Source: Lineus longissimus
Lineage: Eukaryota > Nemertea > Pilidiophora > Heteronemertea > Lineidae
Direction: 5' to 3'
Length of the DNA: 64,000 nt
NCBI RefSeq assembly: GCF_910592395.1
Contig: NC_088320.1
Coordinates: 13,330,501 to 13,394,500 of the forward strand
The notes under the pieces were generated by a model that was not told the DNA's origin, made no database searches, and was given only the letters and a program-made list of their open reading frames with translations. Position 1 is the first letter of the stretch. Every line of letters begins with the position of its first letter. Shown here one piece after another: positions 47,841 to 60,211 of this stretch. The position numbers and the translations under genes are program-made.

Positions 47841-50800
47841 ATGTTTCGTCAGAACGTGTCCAATTATCACTCTGTAACTTTACATGTGTCACAAGAAGAG
47901 TCGGTGCCTGCAGAAGCCGGAAGCCAGGAACTATTCGATGAAGAAGTTGCTGTTCGGTCGCCTTCACCCCCGCAAAGCAGACATCGAAATGTAGTGTTGC
48001 CCAGCACAAGTTCAAGAGCAGATGGACGTTCTGGGCAGTTGGCCGAAATCCGTAAGTTTATAAAATAAAATATCATAATGTTCACACCATAGAATACATC
48101 AGAAGATCGGACTTGACTGTCTAGAGCGATCGAGAAGAAGAAGAAGATAGCTGGGTCCTCCAATCTCTAATCCTTACTAAATTCGAGAAAAGTTTGTGTG
48201 TTTGTGCGCTCATATCTCCCAGACCGAATGGCTGAGCGACCCCAGATTTTGCATGTAGCATTTAACGGGTCCCGAAAATGTCCTTACGAAGCCCGATTTT
48301 TGAATTTACAACTAACAATCCGATCATAACGCCGTTTATTGTTATTATCTAACGTTATTCAGCTTGCCCGCGCGGCGATTTTAAATTCGCGTCATGCGAC
48401 GTCTCGAGCCCTGTCACTTCAGTTAAAAAGCTTTTGCGCGTTTACACACAGCTTGGTGAGCGATTTTTGTTCGGAATCAAATTGTGAAAAGAAGGTTTGA
48501 ATTAAATGTATTGATTGATGGCGGCCACGGGTACAGTAGACTAGTATTGACAATACGCTGTAGTCACCTGAAACGGCGGGTTTATTTATTTCGGGAACAT
48601 TTACCTAGGCTAAGACTAAGAGACTCCTCTCAACCCTAATTTATGTAGGGCGACAGAGACTAAATCAGTAATGTGCGACATCCGGGATACTGGTGACGAC
48701 ATAGGATCGTTCCCGCGCTCTCCATGGTATATAATCGCAGAATGCTATTTGAATTGCTCGGTCTCGCGTTCGCAGGGTTTTGCGCCTTCGGCGCTCGCAT
48801 TTTGCAAAACGGGCGACCCCCCCCCCCCCCCCCCCCACCCCTGCTGCGACATCACGCTCCGCCCCTGATAATCGACTCTTCTTTTATCATTTTCTTCTCA
48901 CACTTCAGATATACTTATATATGTGTAGTGAGGTCCTCGAACATGTTTATTAAACGTGGCCAACATATAAAGCAATTAAACCAATTTTCTATACATTTGA
49001 TACATGCTGTCTCTGCTTGACTTCAGTCAAAGAGTTGGCGTACTTAAGAAAGGCTTCTGACCACCAGAAGGCGGCCAATAACAAAATGGCTAATCAGATG
49101 GATGCCATGACAAGAGAAATCGCATCTCTGAAGAAGATGTTATCAAAATCATTCAAAGTAACCGAGTCAGTTATAATGGTGAGGTTCAATAACTATTGAA
49201 GAAGAATTCTTAATCTGAATACATTGTAATTTTATCTCATGATCTAAGAAACTAGGGATATTATGAATATCAGGGTCATTAGCGCAGACGGTAATGAGAT
49301 CTATGTAGCTGGTGAAGAAGTAAAAAAAGTCCCCTGGAAAAAGTGTCCGGGTCTATTGTAGCTCAGAGACTGAAGCGCATAATAGAAACCTTTGTTCCCC
49401 GGACATTCTATCCAAATTATAGGACATTTTAAACTTCTACACCGGAAAACGGCAGGGGTGATAATGGACTTTGACTGACAGGTATGGACATATTCTCTAT
49501 ACATATCATTGTGGCAGTTTGTGCAACTTCAACTAAGGCCTTTATGAATGGTTACGTTTATTTTCTTACATTTACATATCTATTTGCAGGAACCATATGA
49601 CTGTTGGCTAAAAAAGTCATTTTCCTTGACGTATGCATGCCAGACAACTGCCAATTGCTAGCAGAAAGTCAAGTTTTGAATTACAATAGTTAGTAACCAT
49701 AAACTGATGATCCCACGCCATGCAAACATTTCAAATCATCCTAGGTGTTCAGTGGTAGGCCTCATAATGAAGGACAACAATCACAACCAATCAGAATAAC
49801 AACTCGTTTAGCCCTATTTGTAAAGCATGGCAATGATAAGGCCATGATGATCTTTCTGTTACCAACACGGCCACGGTGTCCGAAGGCCTGATCCAAGCCT
49901 AGCTATTGACTGAAGTCATTCTAAATACTAGTTGACGGAACATGTGTACTGCATAGTCACTAGTGTTTTAAATATGATTCACCTTTCACCATGTCGTTTC
50001 TCTTTCAAGGATAAAATAAAAAACATCGCTGCTGAATACGCACGGCTTTGATTCTACAGATCCGCACATTATCCAGGCGTGCTACAGTCACAAGAAAGAT
50101 AGGTTTACTTAGTACAGGAGTGACCTGAAGAGAAAGGTAATTTCTCTAATTTGTATGCATCTGCCTGGGTCCATCCAGAATACAGTTACCTTGTCTTTCG
50201 GCCAAGCTATAGCAATCGAAATCAATAAACGAAATTCACACAGTATGGAACATACACATGATTAACATTGAGTGTTCACCCCGGGGTGTTCACTAAACGA
50301 TCTTAAGTTATAAATTAACGGCCCCAAAACTTATGAGAATCAATTATTAGAGTCCCAGGGTAACTTACATATAGGTCGCTATTAGCCTATTAGCAGCAGT
50401 GTATTAAGTGCTTAAGTCGCTTGACCAGTCTTATGTAACCTGGTACAATCACATGCACATCAACATCAACATTTCCACTCAACTGACAATATACTGCTCA
50501 TCGTGATTATGTTGAATAGGATTATCTGATGAGTGCTGTCTGCGTTGTTGGGCTGGAGTTTTGATATTATTCACCCTGCCCATTAACATAAATCTAAACT
50601 TATCCGATATAAACATATCTGATCTAGATTGATCTGACCTGTTCTGCTTGATAGATTTACTGTAAGTGTATATTTCTATTCAACAGCTAAATGGAAACCC
50701 CAAGGGAGTACATCCCATGGCCATGCCGGTCGGTACATGATACATGGTTCATCCAACAGTGTGATATGTGCCTGTCATGGACCTGCCATAGAGTTACGAT

Positions 50801-51167
50801 ATATGTTTCATTACATGTATTCAGTTAGCAGCGAACATGTATCTGCAGATTGCAAGTGCACCCCTCATGTACATGGAGATGGCCAAAATTAGACTATTCA
50901 TCACTACTTTATTTTGACCAGACAAACAGCCATACCCTGTGATATTGCATTCTTATTAATCGCTCGCCATTTGCATTGCAGCGCTCATTTGCCTACAGCG
51001 TCAAGCTGTTCCGTCGAGATGAGGGCCCAGCAGAGCCAGAGGAGAAAGACTTTTGGCGTGGCTATACAAATTACAGGTGCCTAGCTGTGGATAGCCCCGA
51101 CAGCTGGGCCAAGCTGTTGGAGATAGACGATAAGCGGGTGGGGAAAGCCATTGATTGTAACATGTAA
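47841..51167 (+). CDS. 3' part of a spliced gene, coiled-coil protein of unknown function
   Basis: Three exons fit in phase: one ending at 48051 (ATCC|GTAAGT; its start near 47841 is uncertain), 49027-49178 (after GACTTCAG, ending ATG|GTGAGG) and 50982-51167 (after CATTGCAG, with the stop). The first encodes an acidic, Ser/Pro-rich stretch (SQEESVPAEAGSQELFDEE), the second a coiled coil (MANQMDAMTREIASLKKML), the third a compact tail (RSFAYSVKLFRRDEGPAEPE, WAKLLEIDD). I recognise no family. No promoter or first exon was identified. Intron 1 contains a poly-C run (48819-48836), intron 2 a dispersed repeat copy. The final codons lie in a duplicated 82-bp segment. Confidence 0.45.
49340..49460 (+). 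repeat. dispersed repeat, copy 2
   Basis: GAAGCGCATAATAGAAACC and CCCCGGACATTCTATCC match the copies at 47500-47640 and 56945-57110. It lies in an intron of the preceding gene. Confidence 0.7.
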
Positions 51168-51297
51168 TTATGGGGGTTAATTGAATAGAAGGGATTAATT
51201 GTAAATAATTGTAAAGCGGGTGGGGAATCCGTTGATTGTAACATGTTAATACGGTGGTTAATTGTATAGAAGGGATTAATTGTAAGTAATTGTAAAG
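51131..51297 (+). repeat. 82-bp tandem duplication over a gene end
   Basis: AAGCGGGTGGGGAA...GAAGGGATTAATTGTAA occurs twice in a row with period 82. The first unit includes the last codons and the stop of the gene ending at 51167; the second is non-coding. Confidence 0.85.
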
Positions 51298-51299
51298 TA

Positions 51300-52110
51300 A
51301 AACGATTGTAAATAAGGGGCAATTTTTTTTCATTCAAATGTAAATACATGTAAAGTGATTGTAATTAAATGGGTAAATTTAATTGTAATTGTAATTAACG
51401 TGTAAATGAAATGATTGTAAATAAGATGAAAACATTATTGTAAGGTATGGTGTAAAATGCACATTAAGTTTAATATAATAAATATGGGTTAAAAATATTT
51501 TATTTCTTTTCTTTCTAGTGGAACTATGATGGAACTCACAGCATAGAATCTACCACGGAAGTCCCATGAACGTTCCATCCATCAGCTATCCGTGGACGGA
51601 AACTTTTGCTTACTGATATATCAGTAAGCAACCATTTTTCTGCAATTTATTGTGAGAGATGAGTGTTAAGCCACCGAAGTTCTACTAGAAATGGAAGATT
51701 TTCCTCCAAACAAAGCCAGTACATTGTAGATTTTCCTCCAAACAAAGCCAGTACATTGTATTCAACTCTTGTGTAGCAAGAAATGGGGATTCCCAAAACA
51801 TCAGTGTGTCACTGGTAGAGATGAAACACCCTTCCATGGGCCAATGGTCACGATCGTTTTCTTTTTTCACTGGTAGTGGAAACAACCTTCCGTGGGATCC
51901 TAGCCTCAATTGTCTTTCTCCCTGGTATGGTAGTGGAAACAACCTCCCGTGGCCCTGACGTCTTTTTCTCTACCAGTATTATAAGTGGTGGAACACTCGA
52001 AGTACAACGCGTAATATTCACAACACTTTGTCAAAATATGAAAAATAGTTTTTTTTAACCTAACTTACCACTCTGGAACGAATTCCGAGAGTTTTCCATT
52101 GCTTATTCAC
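51300..52110. other. no gene; AT-rich and short repeats
   Basis: TGTAATTGTAA-type runs continue to about 51440. A piece of the 25.9-kb hairpin repeat lies at 51540-51600 (CCATCAGCTATCCGTGGACG). TTTTCCTCCAAACAAAGCCA occurs twice between 51699 and 51760. No gene. Confidence 0.6.
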
Positions 52111-52116
52111 CTTTTA

Positions 52117-53220
52117 TTAAACTCTTTTGCTATAGATCTTCGCGACTAAAGGTATATGCTGGCCCCTATTCCCCCTTGGCCAGCTAACGAATTCACCAGC
52201 TTTGGTTGGAAGGATAGCATATGACGTGTCATGTTTGGCGGTGAAGGACATCAGCAACCTCATTTGGCCACTCCCGCTACTAATTAATTTGTTCTTAGTT
52301 TTAACGAGATCATTGTCTACGTGAACGATTTCGTACACACTTAGAAACTTTCCATGCAAATCCTGTCTTTCATCAAATATTTCGATGCTATTGTCAGCTT
52401 TAACTATAAGGTATTTGTTTCCAAATAGATAGGCTTCGTTATATTTATACATGAGCCATAAGTCATTGAAGACCTCCATCTTTGTTTTGTCATCAATGAG
52501 AGTTTTGCATCGGATTGTAAAAGGTCTGAAGGTAAACGAATACATGCATTCTCTATCACACTGGATACTTTTGAGTTGAACACTCCTTTCGTACAACCCT
52601 GCCTTTTGACGCTGTCCTGCTGAACCCAAGTTCTTTACATGTTTAAGCTTGAAGAAAAGTCAACAGTCTTGTATCTTGAACCAGTGTAGAAATGACAGTG
52701 AGATAGCGATGGGTCCGTTCGTTTTGCTGTTGCCATATCTTCGTTTCGTCGCATAAGTTAGCTCTAAGAAAACATTTTCTCCGCATGTCGCCACTCTTAA
52801 CCACCGAAAACGTTTACGCCCACTCACAAGACGCGTCTTAAATTCATTATAAGGGATTTTTAGTTTCCGTATGTTACCTTCAAGTTCAAATATGGTGATT
52901 TTGACAGTCTTCCGTTCCGATACAAACCAGTTAGCTCCTGTATTACTTATTCCTACAAAACTATTCCTATACTCACCAGATATGAGGACTAGCTTTTTTA
53001 CAGTGAAATGCCTAGTCAGTATATAAGAAGACATTGTCTTGTTCAGGCGATAGACATACACATTTCGAGGCGTTGAGAAGATCATATCGGCAGGAGCGGC
53101 CATCGCGACTACCTGGAGTCCCTGGTGGTAATAAACTCTAGCACTATGCGCTGGAAACTCTCCTTTAATTGTGATATCTTGCTTCAAGTGATATAGATGC
53201 TGAATCACAGAGAACAACAT
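52117..53220 (-). pseudogene. beta-strand-rich protein gene with one internal stop
   Basis: One frame runs from ATG 53220 to the stop at 52117, about 367 codons, interrupted only by a TGA (about 52657-52659, after FLHWFKIQDC). The same frame resumes at once (LFFKLKHVKNLG) and stays open, so this reads as one gene with a single stop. It has repeated short strands (NVYVYRLNK, KVTIFELEG-like KITIFELEG, SIEIFDERQD, KYLIVKADN) as in beta-propellers. Its build recalls the genes at 12.9-14.3 kb, but I cannot show homology by eye. The stop may be a mutation, an error in the sequence, or a recoded codon. Confidence 0.5.
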
Positions 53221-53479
53221 CTTTAGTGAGAGCTGCAGCCGATATGTTTAGCCGAGTCGTTCGTTTGCTGCCCAAACATTATTTGCCGTCGGTGCCACCT
53301 GGATATTGACGCAAACCTCAATTTATCTTGGTCTTGCCTCAACCATCAAAGACAGAGAAAAATCAGTGACCCATTGTTCGGAACAAACCCAACTCCCGAG
53401 CCATTGCTCGTTAAGATTCGGAAAATCAGTCATTGATTCTCCGGGGGAGTCAGCTGAACATCACAAATTCTGAAAGAGC

Positions 53480-53881
53480 ATCCTCGGTAACCTATGTTTA
53501 AATGGTATTCTGTACGGTCTTCCGAAAAGTACTATTTCACTTAAGCGCATTCGAAATTGGGCTGCCAGGAGAGTTTGCCGCCGGCGGAAATTTGAGCACA
53601 TAAAACCTGTGCTCAAAGAGTTACACCTGCTGCCGGTAAAATGCAGGATCTCACACAAGGCGTTTCTTTTGGCATACAAGGTTTTAAACGGACCTCCACC
53701 AAAGTATTTCGATGGGATACTACGACCAGAGAACAATCCACAGCACACACGATCTTCAAACATTGTCCAACTTTCTGCAGCCGTGCAACGGTCTCCCAAA
53801 CATGTGAAACTCCCTCCAAACAATCACACTTTCAAAAGTCGGCTGAAGACCAAGTTGTTTCAGGACGACTTTGGTAGCTAG
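53480..53881 (+). pseudogene. C-terminal end of a non-LTR reverse transcriptase
   Basis: The plus-strand frame reads RIRNWAARRVCRRRKFEHIK, then VLKELHLLPVKCRISHKAFL, LAYKVLNGPPPKYF and finally FKSRLKTKLFQDDFG before a stop at 53881. These are the typical last 120 residues of CR1/RTE-like LINE reverse transcriptases. The catalytic part is absent, as expected for a strongly 5'-truncated copy. Confidence 0.75.
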
Positions 53882-53889
53882 GGTAGCGG

Positions 53890-56800
53890 CTTTATCAGGT
53901 TTTGGAAAGGGGAAAAATAAATATTACTTTATTGTTACTATCATCGAGGAAGGGAGAAATAGGTGAAAGGGGAAGAAAAATGATTTTATGTCTTTCCTGA
54001 GTCATTTCAACTATGTCTAGATGTGTTTCGAGGCCACTAAAGCCTAGTTGCTCTTTCAAGTGCTTATCCATAAATAACCTATTTTCGGACAAGGTTGTCT
54101 CATCTTTTTATTTAAGGGGGTGATATATTCTGATGCTCGTATCTCAGCCCATCATCAAGAGATCCCCATGTATCAGACATCGTTTTAAAGAATAAGCCAG
54201 TACCAATAGCTCAATTTCAGGAATTTTCCCTACAACCTCAATTTGGCAGAGTGGGTCACATATCTCAATATTATAGTGACACAGAGACAAAATAAGGACC
54301 TTCTATCCGTTAATTTAACCATAACCCGCGTATGAGGCATAAATTTAGGCGGTAAGAACTGGTCTACTTAATGACTTTCAATTTAAAAAAAGGTTGGTTC
54401 TGGTTCCTCAATATCTGAATTTTTTGTAATGGGAAAGCCATTCTGAGCGGTCAAGGTGTCACTAGAGGCAGGGACAAGCACAATCAGGAAGACATTTCTG
54501 AATTCCTCAGGCAGGGACTTTCAAAAGGGATCAGGGCCATGGAGAATCGGAGGATATGACTCAGGAAGATGTGATTATATATTTTAATGTCAACACTTGA
54601 CTTCAACTATTTACAACTATTTACAACTACACAAATACAGTGACACAACATGGAACTCTTTAAACACAGCAATCAGCTCTTGGTCTGATTAAAACACTCC
54701 CAAAACAATTCAGCAGTCAGCTCTTGGTCTGATTAAAACACTCTCCAAACAATCTCCTATTTACAGTAAATGGTTGATAGAAGGATATCGACTCATGTTG
54801 ATATCTTCGCCGTCTATAAGACGGACCATGAGTTCAATTAACTCGTCCAAAAACTCAACTAGATCTTCTAGTTCTATAAAAGTGCCAATGATGATGATAT
54901 CATCTGGATATATGTGCACACTTGGTGCATTCAAGGGAACCGAAGGTTCTGGCATCTTTAGAATTGATTGTTTACCTCCCCAGAAATACCAATAGATTAG
55001 ATAGGATTGCTCAAATATAACCCTCTGGGTTTAGGAGCTGACTCAAGTCAATTTGGAGTTGGTACACCAAAAAGATCAAAGCTACTGCCTTTGTTTTGCC
55101 TATAGATTAATTAAAGTACATTCATCCTCATGGATAACCAGTGCTGCTATTAGCAAGCTACACAATGCATAAACATGTGCGTGAGGAATCTGACAGAATG
55201 TAAGACAGTACTAACCTGACTTAAATGATAATTCTCAGTGTACTAGTAAGAGTTCTACTAGGAGAACCGCTAGTTGGCTAATTGGGCCTGGTGTGCAGGC
55301 AATCTCATTGTTTTGGGGCTTACATGAGCTTTTATACCCCCTACGGGGTCCTCCCACGGGCTATCCCGTCCCCAGATAAATTACGATTCTTGAAAGATGC
55401 TCAATGTTTTGAAAGATGCACCAACTTTAGGCACAATTTGTAACCGGTAAAAATATTCTAGGTACACATAAACTGCTCACCGGGAGAACGAGTACTGACG
55501 GCACAGCGGTTGTATGTACAATGCGGACTCAAACCGGTCCCAAGATGAACGAAGAAGCTAAAGGTTAATTTTGTTACATTTTAATGGAAAAAAATTGGAG
55601 TGGTTCCATCTCAACTACTTCAATGTGTCAAAAATAGAATTCAGCGTAAGAGGTTGCTACATGCACTTAACTCATTTTTGACGAAATTTTCGCTTCGGCG
55701 ACTCATGGTTCTCACCGCCTCAATTGCTGATGCTTTCGTGTTGTTCCTAAAGTAAAGTTCAATCGCGGTTGATCAACTTCCCAGGATTGTAGCTGACACG
55801 AGGTCGAGTTAAAGTTTGTAACCGCCGCCGCATACGTACAGACGCACACAGCCACGACGAGCAACAGCACAATATGGCTTCGGATCTAATAGACTGCAAG
55901 CCATACATGCCATAATCACATTGAAACCTTAGACATTAGATATTACGAGTATTTGCTATGGAAATGTGCCAACTCTATGTGTTAGTGTTAAAGCAATGTC
56001 ATGCAAGTTAATTCGGAGTGAACACTAGAATAAAAAAACTGTTAATTTTGAATTAACCTTTGGTTGTCCCAGAACTTTGCAAAGTGATCTAATCTCATGG
56101 TTAACAGCTGGCTTATTCTTGTTAATAGTGTTTACCCAGAGTTTACCCAAAGATTTAACGTGGTCATTGATAGGACACAAACTAACAGGTAACCTTTAAC
56201 CTTTTTGCCCGGAGAAAGCGTTTGAATGTTGTCACGATTCGATGTTGCGCCCAGATTGACGCTGCGACCTGTGATGACACAACCGACGGGTTTCTGCACT
56301 TCACGTTTAGTATAGGAACTAAAATAGAATAAACAGGAAACATACTAAGTAACTGGTTGAAATTTAACTATGAACAAGTAAACACACCCAGCGGCAAGCA
56401 TGCAATTAGATTAACTAAATTACTAATTAATTAATTACCCGGATGGAGCTCCATACACCACACAGTACTTTGACCGGCCCATACATATACAATACCAGAC
56501 GGTCATACCGGACAACACCCTGTCCTCCCACATGTAGATTACCACTGTACACTTCCACAGGCCTATTACACAAAGATCTATACAAAGCTGGCTATCTACA
56601 ACCAAACTAATACAAACTGGCTTATCACACCAAACTAACTAAACTACCCAACTGAATACGTGTAACTACTTTGAAACTGGTTTCACTGAACCTAGCGATA
56701 TCCACCAAGTGTACATTGTATATTACAAAAGGTTTGGCACACTTACCCTAAGCAAATTCACACCTCATTCCTTCTCCTCATTCTCACCAGACAGGAAGTG

Positions 56801-56940
56801 CTCAGAAACCCACTGGGCAACTTCCTACAACACACCCATTCAAACCAAACATTAACCCCTTCACACCAACACTCATACTGACACACTGACAACCATAGTT
56901 AGAAATGACGCGTTTTGTGACAAATGTTTAGAAGTAGAAA
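53890..56940. other. gene-poor stretch
   Basis: No supported gene over 3 kb. AATCAGCTCTTGGTCTGATT occurs at 54670 and, slightly changed, at 54717. A small frame at 54761-54955 is acidic and hydrophobic but has no family match that I know. Confidence 0.5.
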
Positions 56941-56944
56941 GTGC

Positions 56945-57110
56945 CCTCCTTGAAAAGATTTCCGGCCCTGTTGTATCCTGACGAATTGTGTAATATGTTA
57001 TGGTGGCCTCAACCGTCAACAGCTGAGAGAATAAAGCGTATAATCAAATCATTATTCCCCGAACATTCTATCCAAGGACATTTCAACTTTCTACACCCTA
57101 TTCAAACAAA
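56945..57110 (+). repeat. dispersed repeat, copy 3
   Basis: Here the repeat sits in an open frame (56941-57306, non-ATG start) reading TAERIKRIIKSLFPEHSIQG, so the family may derive from a transposable-element coding region. Copies 1 and 2 are at 47500 and 49340. Confidence 0.6.
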
Positions 57111-57931
57111 CGTATCCCACACAGCAACCAAATTATATGCACGGGTGAAGCATAATTCTGTTAGAAGCTACACAGAGCAATGTTTTGAAGTCCCATCTAG
57201 CGAACTATGTTGTGAGTCAAAGCGCAGAACTAATGTAATTCCGAAAGTGGTAATTCTCTTGACCTGGGAAATATCTTTTTTTGGAGTACAAAACGATTTC
57301 GTTTGATTTCGTTTGATTTCTGCCGGTGTGGTATACCACAAGCAAACCGCTAGACCCACAGTCTTAAGGTTTTCCAAGCCAATGACCACTACTCGGGTGT
57401 GGTCTGATATATATCTCTTGAAATCGATCCCGTGCGGTTTTGTGTATGAAACCTCCGAAAATCAGAAATCAAACCATGTAAACCATGGTCACCGAGTGAG
57501 CCCATAAAAAATCATACAGATTCAAGACAAAATTTCCCGCTATTTAGAAAAAAGGACCAACTGAATCTGGATAGTGAGTTCTTGCCTGATACCGTAATAA
57601 GATCCAGCCCACCAATCATCAGTCTGGAAAGTGCAGATATATCTCTGGGCTACTACTCGGGAATCTCCTTTGACATGGAGGACCAGAAAAACAGAATACC
57701 TCTCGATCAATTATCTATCACGTATACCATTGGGAGAAACCAATGGTGTTTTACACTGTCACTTGGTTGCTCAAAAAGCTACACGTACCTTCTTCTGGTA
57801 TACCCGTGAACCCATTTGACGACACGCCACCACCCTCTCCATACACGTGGCCTTCTTTTCACTCAGATGACAGAGAAACCGTGCATCAACGTGTAGCGCG
57901 GCTACTGTTAAACAGTCCGGATTGATACACA

Positions 57932-58065
57932 ATAGAATATATGTATTGTGGTGGTAGGAATCTAGGTAATTCTAAGCTATTTTAACAAAAGCCCTTACAG
58001 GCCTTTTTGTCTCAAATTAGCTTAGAAACCCCTAAGAACCAGACACCACAATACATATATTCTAT
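57932..58065. repeat. MITE-like inverted repeat with perfect 22-bp arms
   Basis: Arms 57932-57953 and 58044-58065 are exact reverse complements (inner part CACCACAATACATATATTCT). The spacer has a second, weaker dyad (AGGCCTTT, TTAGAAACCCCTAAG). Confidence 0.9.
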
Positions 58066-58445
58066 CATTCATTAGATTCCCAGTGAAGCGTTGCAATGAA
58101 ATGGTCAATGAAATGGTAAGGGAATACTAGAGTTCAATGGGTTAATGTAATCATGACTTACTGTATTCCAACAGAAAGTACACGTCAATAGCTTTCCAAG
58201 GATACACCATTGCAAATATCCATTGAGAAATGGCAGAGAAATGAACCCTTGAAGTTCGCACAGTCATCTTGATAGTCCCAGCGTATTCCAATAAATGCTG
58301 TAGGCCTACAAGACAGCTGTTACAGTGATTATTCATTGTTGCTTGAATCTATTGAAAATAATGTTGACAGTGTCTGCATGTACATGGTAACATATGTTAC
58401 CAAACAATACTCACGTCCTAAAGTATTACAAAAGTCTATTGTTCG

Positions 58446-58551
58446 TTAATGCGTTTATCCGACAGAATTTCCAGACATTATTTTAACGACCGCAAAAACA
58501 ATTTTCAGCGCTGAAAATATTTTCTAAAATTCTGTCGGATAAACGCATTAA
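58446..58551. repeat. MITE-like inverted repeat with perfect 25-bp arms
   Basis: Arms 58446-58470 and 58527-58551 are exact reverse complements, beginning TTAATGCGTTTATCCGACAG. The total length is 106 bp. It lies 290 bp upstream of the intronless gene array. Confidence 0.9.
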
Positions 58552-58579
58552 GACACAATAGGCCTTTTCATGTCTTTGA

Positions 58580-58676
58580 CAAGCAAAAATAATTAATGAT
58601 TGCAACATCTGATATGGCCATTGTAATTTGCAAGCAAAAATAATTAATGACTGCAACATCTGATATGGCCATTGTA
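58580..58676. repeat. 51-bp direct duplication
   Basis: CAAGCAAAAATAATTAATGA followed by TGCAACATCTGATATGGCC occurs at 58580 and 58631 with one difference. It is within the 300 bp ahead of the first gene of the array and could mark the element's left boundary or a regulatory duplication. Confidence 0.85.
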
Positions 58677-58839
58677 CAACTTAATATCACTATGGTTTAA
58701 AGGCAAATGTTATTCTGTCCATGGAGACATGATGTCAACGTCACACTTTCTCCATCTGGTGAAATTATTCCATTAAAATAAATGACCTTTTTACTGTCTT
58801 CATTAACCAAAATTCAAGGAAAAAATTCAAGTAAATTAA

Positions 58840-60201
58840 ATGTATTATCCAATAGCAAATCAACATAAAAGTAAATTCACCTATGACTTCTTTAATTTAG
58901 AAGTAACTGTTAATACTAATAACTTCTTCAGACTACAAGAAACTAAGATAACACCTGGGTTTTTGAGCCTGAAAAATGAGAAAGACTGTCTGCGACTGGA
59001 AAAGAATCCATTATCGTTTTACCAGAACCAATTTAACATGGCTGTTTGGTTTGCTACAACAGGTTGTGGTATTTCAATAGACGATCACTTGAATCACAGT
59101 GACCCATTGTTAAGGTCAATTTACAGGTTTCATGTTTACTATCAAATATTGAAGATCATGAAGAATCTAGAGATACCAATTCCAGGTGAAAGTGATTTTA
59201 ATGAGACAAACAATAACATTAACCGTAGGAAACTAGGAGGGTTATTGAGTGAATTTGGTTTAAAAGACGAGTACGATTTCTCGGTGTTTGAAAATAACGG
59301 TGGTTGGAGGTCATGGAATGTACCGGATTACAACCCGAACATAACTGATCCCGGATATTACATCAATGATTCTAAAATCAATTTCTTCCTCATGCAAGTT
59401 CATGAAAATAGAATGCCACCGATGTTCAGTAAAGACTGGGATGCTGGAATGGCTAATTTCAAATATCCAGATATTTTCATCAAGGATCATGTCAGGAGAC
59501 ACAAGAATGTATTTGATGTAATTACACAAAATGAATGTCAAACCTATCAACAATTCATGATATTTAAATCAAATGGTTTCTCTAATCCTGGAATAGAGAG
59601 GTTGAATGATACAATAAGAACATATGTTTACTGTATTCTGGGTGCTCAGGCATTGACCAGAACACCAATAATTGGAGTACCGGGTACAGAATTGGATGCA
59701 CAGAAGGAATTTAACAAACTATTAAAGGATTCGATTAATCAACATCCTGATATTCCCACTTCAATTCAAAGATACCAAAAAGCAGTGAGTGACACTCATA
59801 CAAGACTAGATTATGTAATATCACCAGGATTGTATGTCATAGGATCAAATATGGTACTCGTTATTGGTAAGCTGGATAACTACAATAATAACATTTTAAT
59901 AGCGCCAAAAAATGCTAAACCCGGTAAGAATGACATTAACCACAAAAAGACCTTACCACCACCACTGATGGAAGGAAATAGTTCTAAGAAAATAAGAGTT
60001 AAGAGTAGCGTTGGTACATCAATAACCAGTCATAAACCAAAGAGTAATGTTGATACACCAAAAACAACTGAAACCTCAAAGAATACTCCTACTACTACTA
60101 AACTTGACACCAAAGTTGAGAAGGAGGATGATACTCATGAAACAATTAAATTCATGCTTTACTCAGTTGTTGGTACATTGATTGTTTTTATGGTTAGATA
60201 A
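58840..60201 (+). CDS. virus-like element gene 1: large tail-anchored protein, unknown
   Basis: An intact intronless frame of 453 aa starting at ATG 58840. The first 350 residues are globular (YQNQFNMAVWFATTGCGIS, LLRSIYRFHVYYQIL, NYNNNILIAPKNAKPGK). Residues 365-430 form a Lys/Ser/Thr/Pro-rich linker and the last 20 (FMLYSVVGTLIVFMVR) are a hydrophobic tail with a basic end, a likely tail anchor. I have met this globular region among uncharacterised proteins of cnidarians and other invertebrates, but know no function. It has no copy of the 30-bp repeat. The next gene starts 11 bases after its stop, so the two are probably expressed together. The upstream region is AT-rich without a clear TATA box that I would defend. 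Confidence 0.75.
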   Translation: MYYPIANQHKSKFTYDFFNLEVTVNTNNFFRLQETKITPGFLSLKNEKDCLRLEKNPLSFYQNQFNMAVWFATTGCGISIDDHLNHSDPLLRSIYRFHVYYQILKIMKNLEIPIPGESDFNETNNNINRRKLGGLLSEFGLKDEYDFSVFENNGGWRSWNVPDYNPNITDPGYYINDSKINFFLMQVHENRMPPMFSKDWDAGMANFKYPDIFIKDHVRRHKNVFDVITQNECQTYQQFMIFKSNGFSNPGIERLNDTIRTYVYCILGAQALTRTPIIGVPGTELDAQKEFNKLLKDSINQHPDIPTSIQRYQKAVSDTHTRLDYVISPGLYVIGSNMVLVIGKLDNYNNNILIAPKNAKPGKNDINHKKTLPPPLMEGNSSKKIRVKSSVGTSITSHKPKSNVDTPKTTETSKNTPTTTKLDTKVEKEDDTHETIKFMLYSVVGTLIVFMVR

Positions 60202-60211
60202 ATAAGTAATT

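Noticed and set aside
54761-54955. Small acidic minus-strand frame
   Set aside because: Short, isolated and without any family resemblance.
57582-57925. Three overlapping plus-strand frames
   Set aside because: Proline-rich but inconsistent between frames, no start context or splice partner; not supported as a gene.
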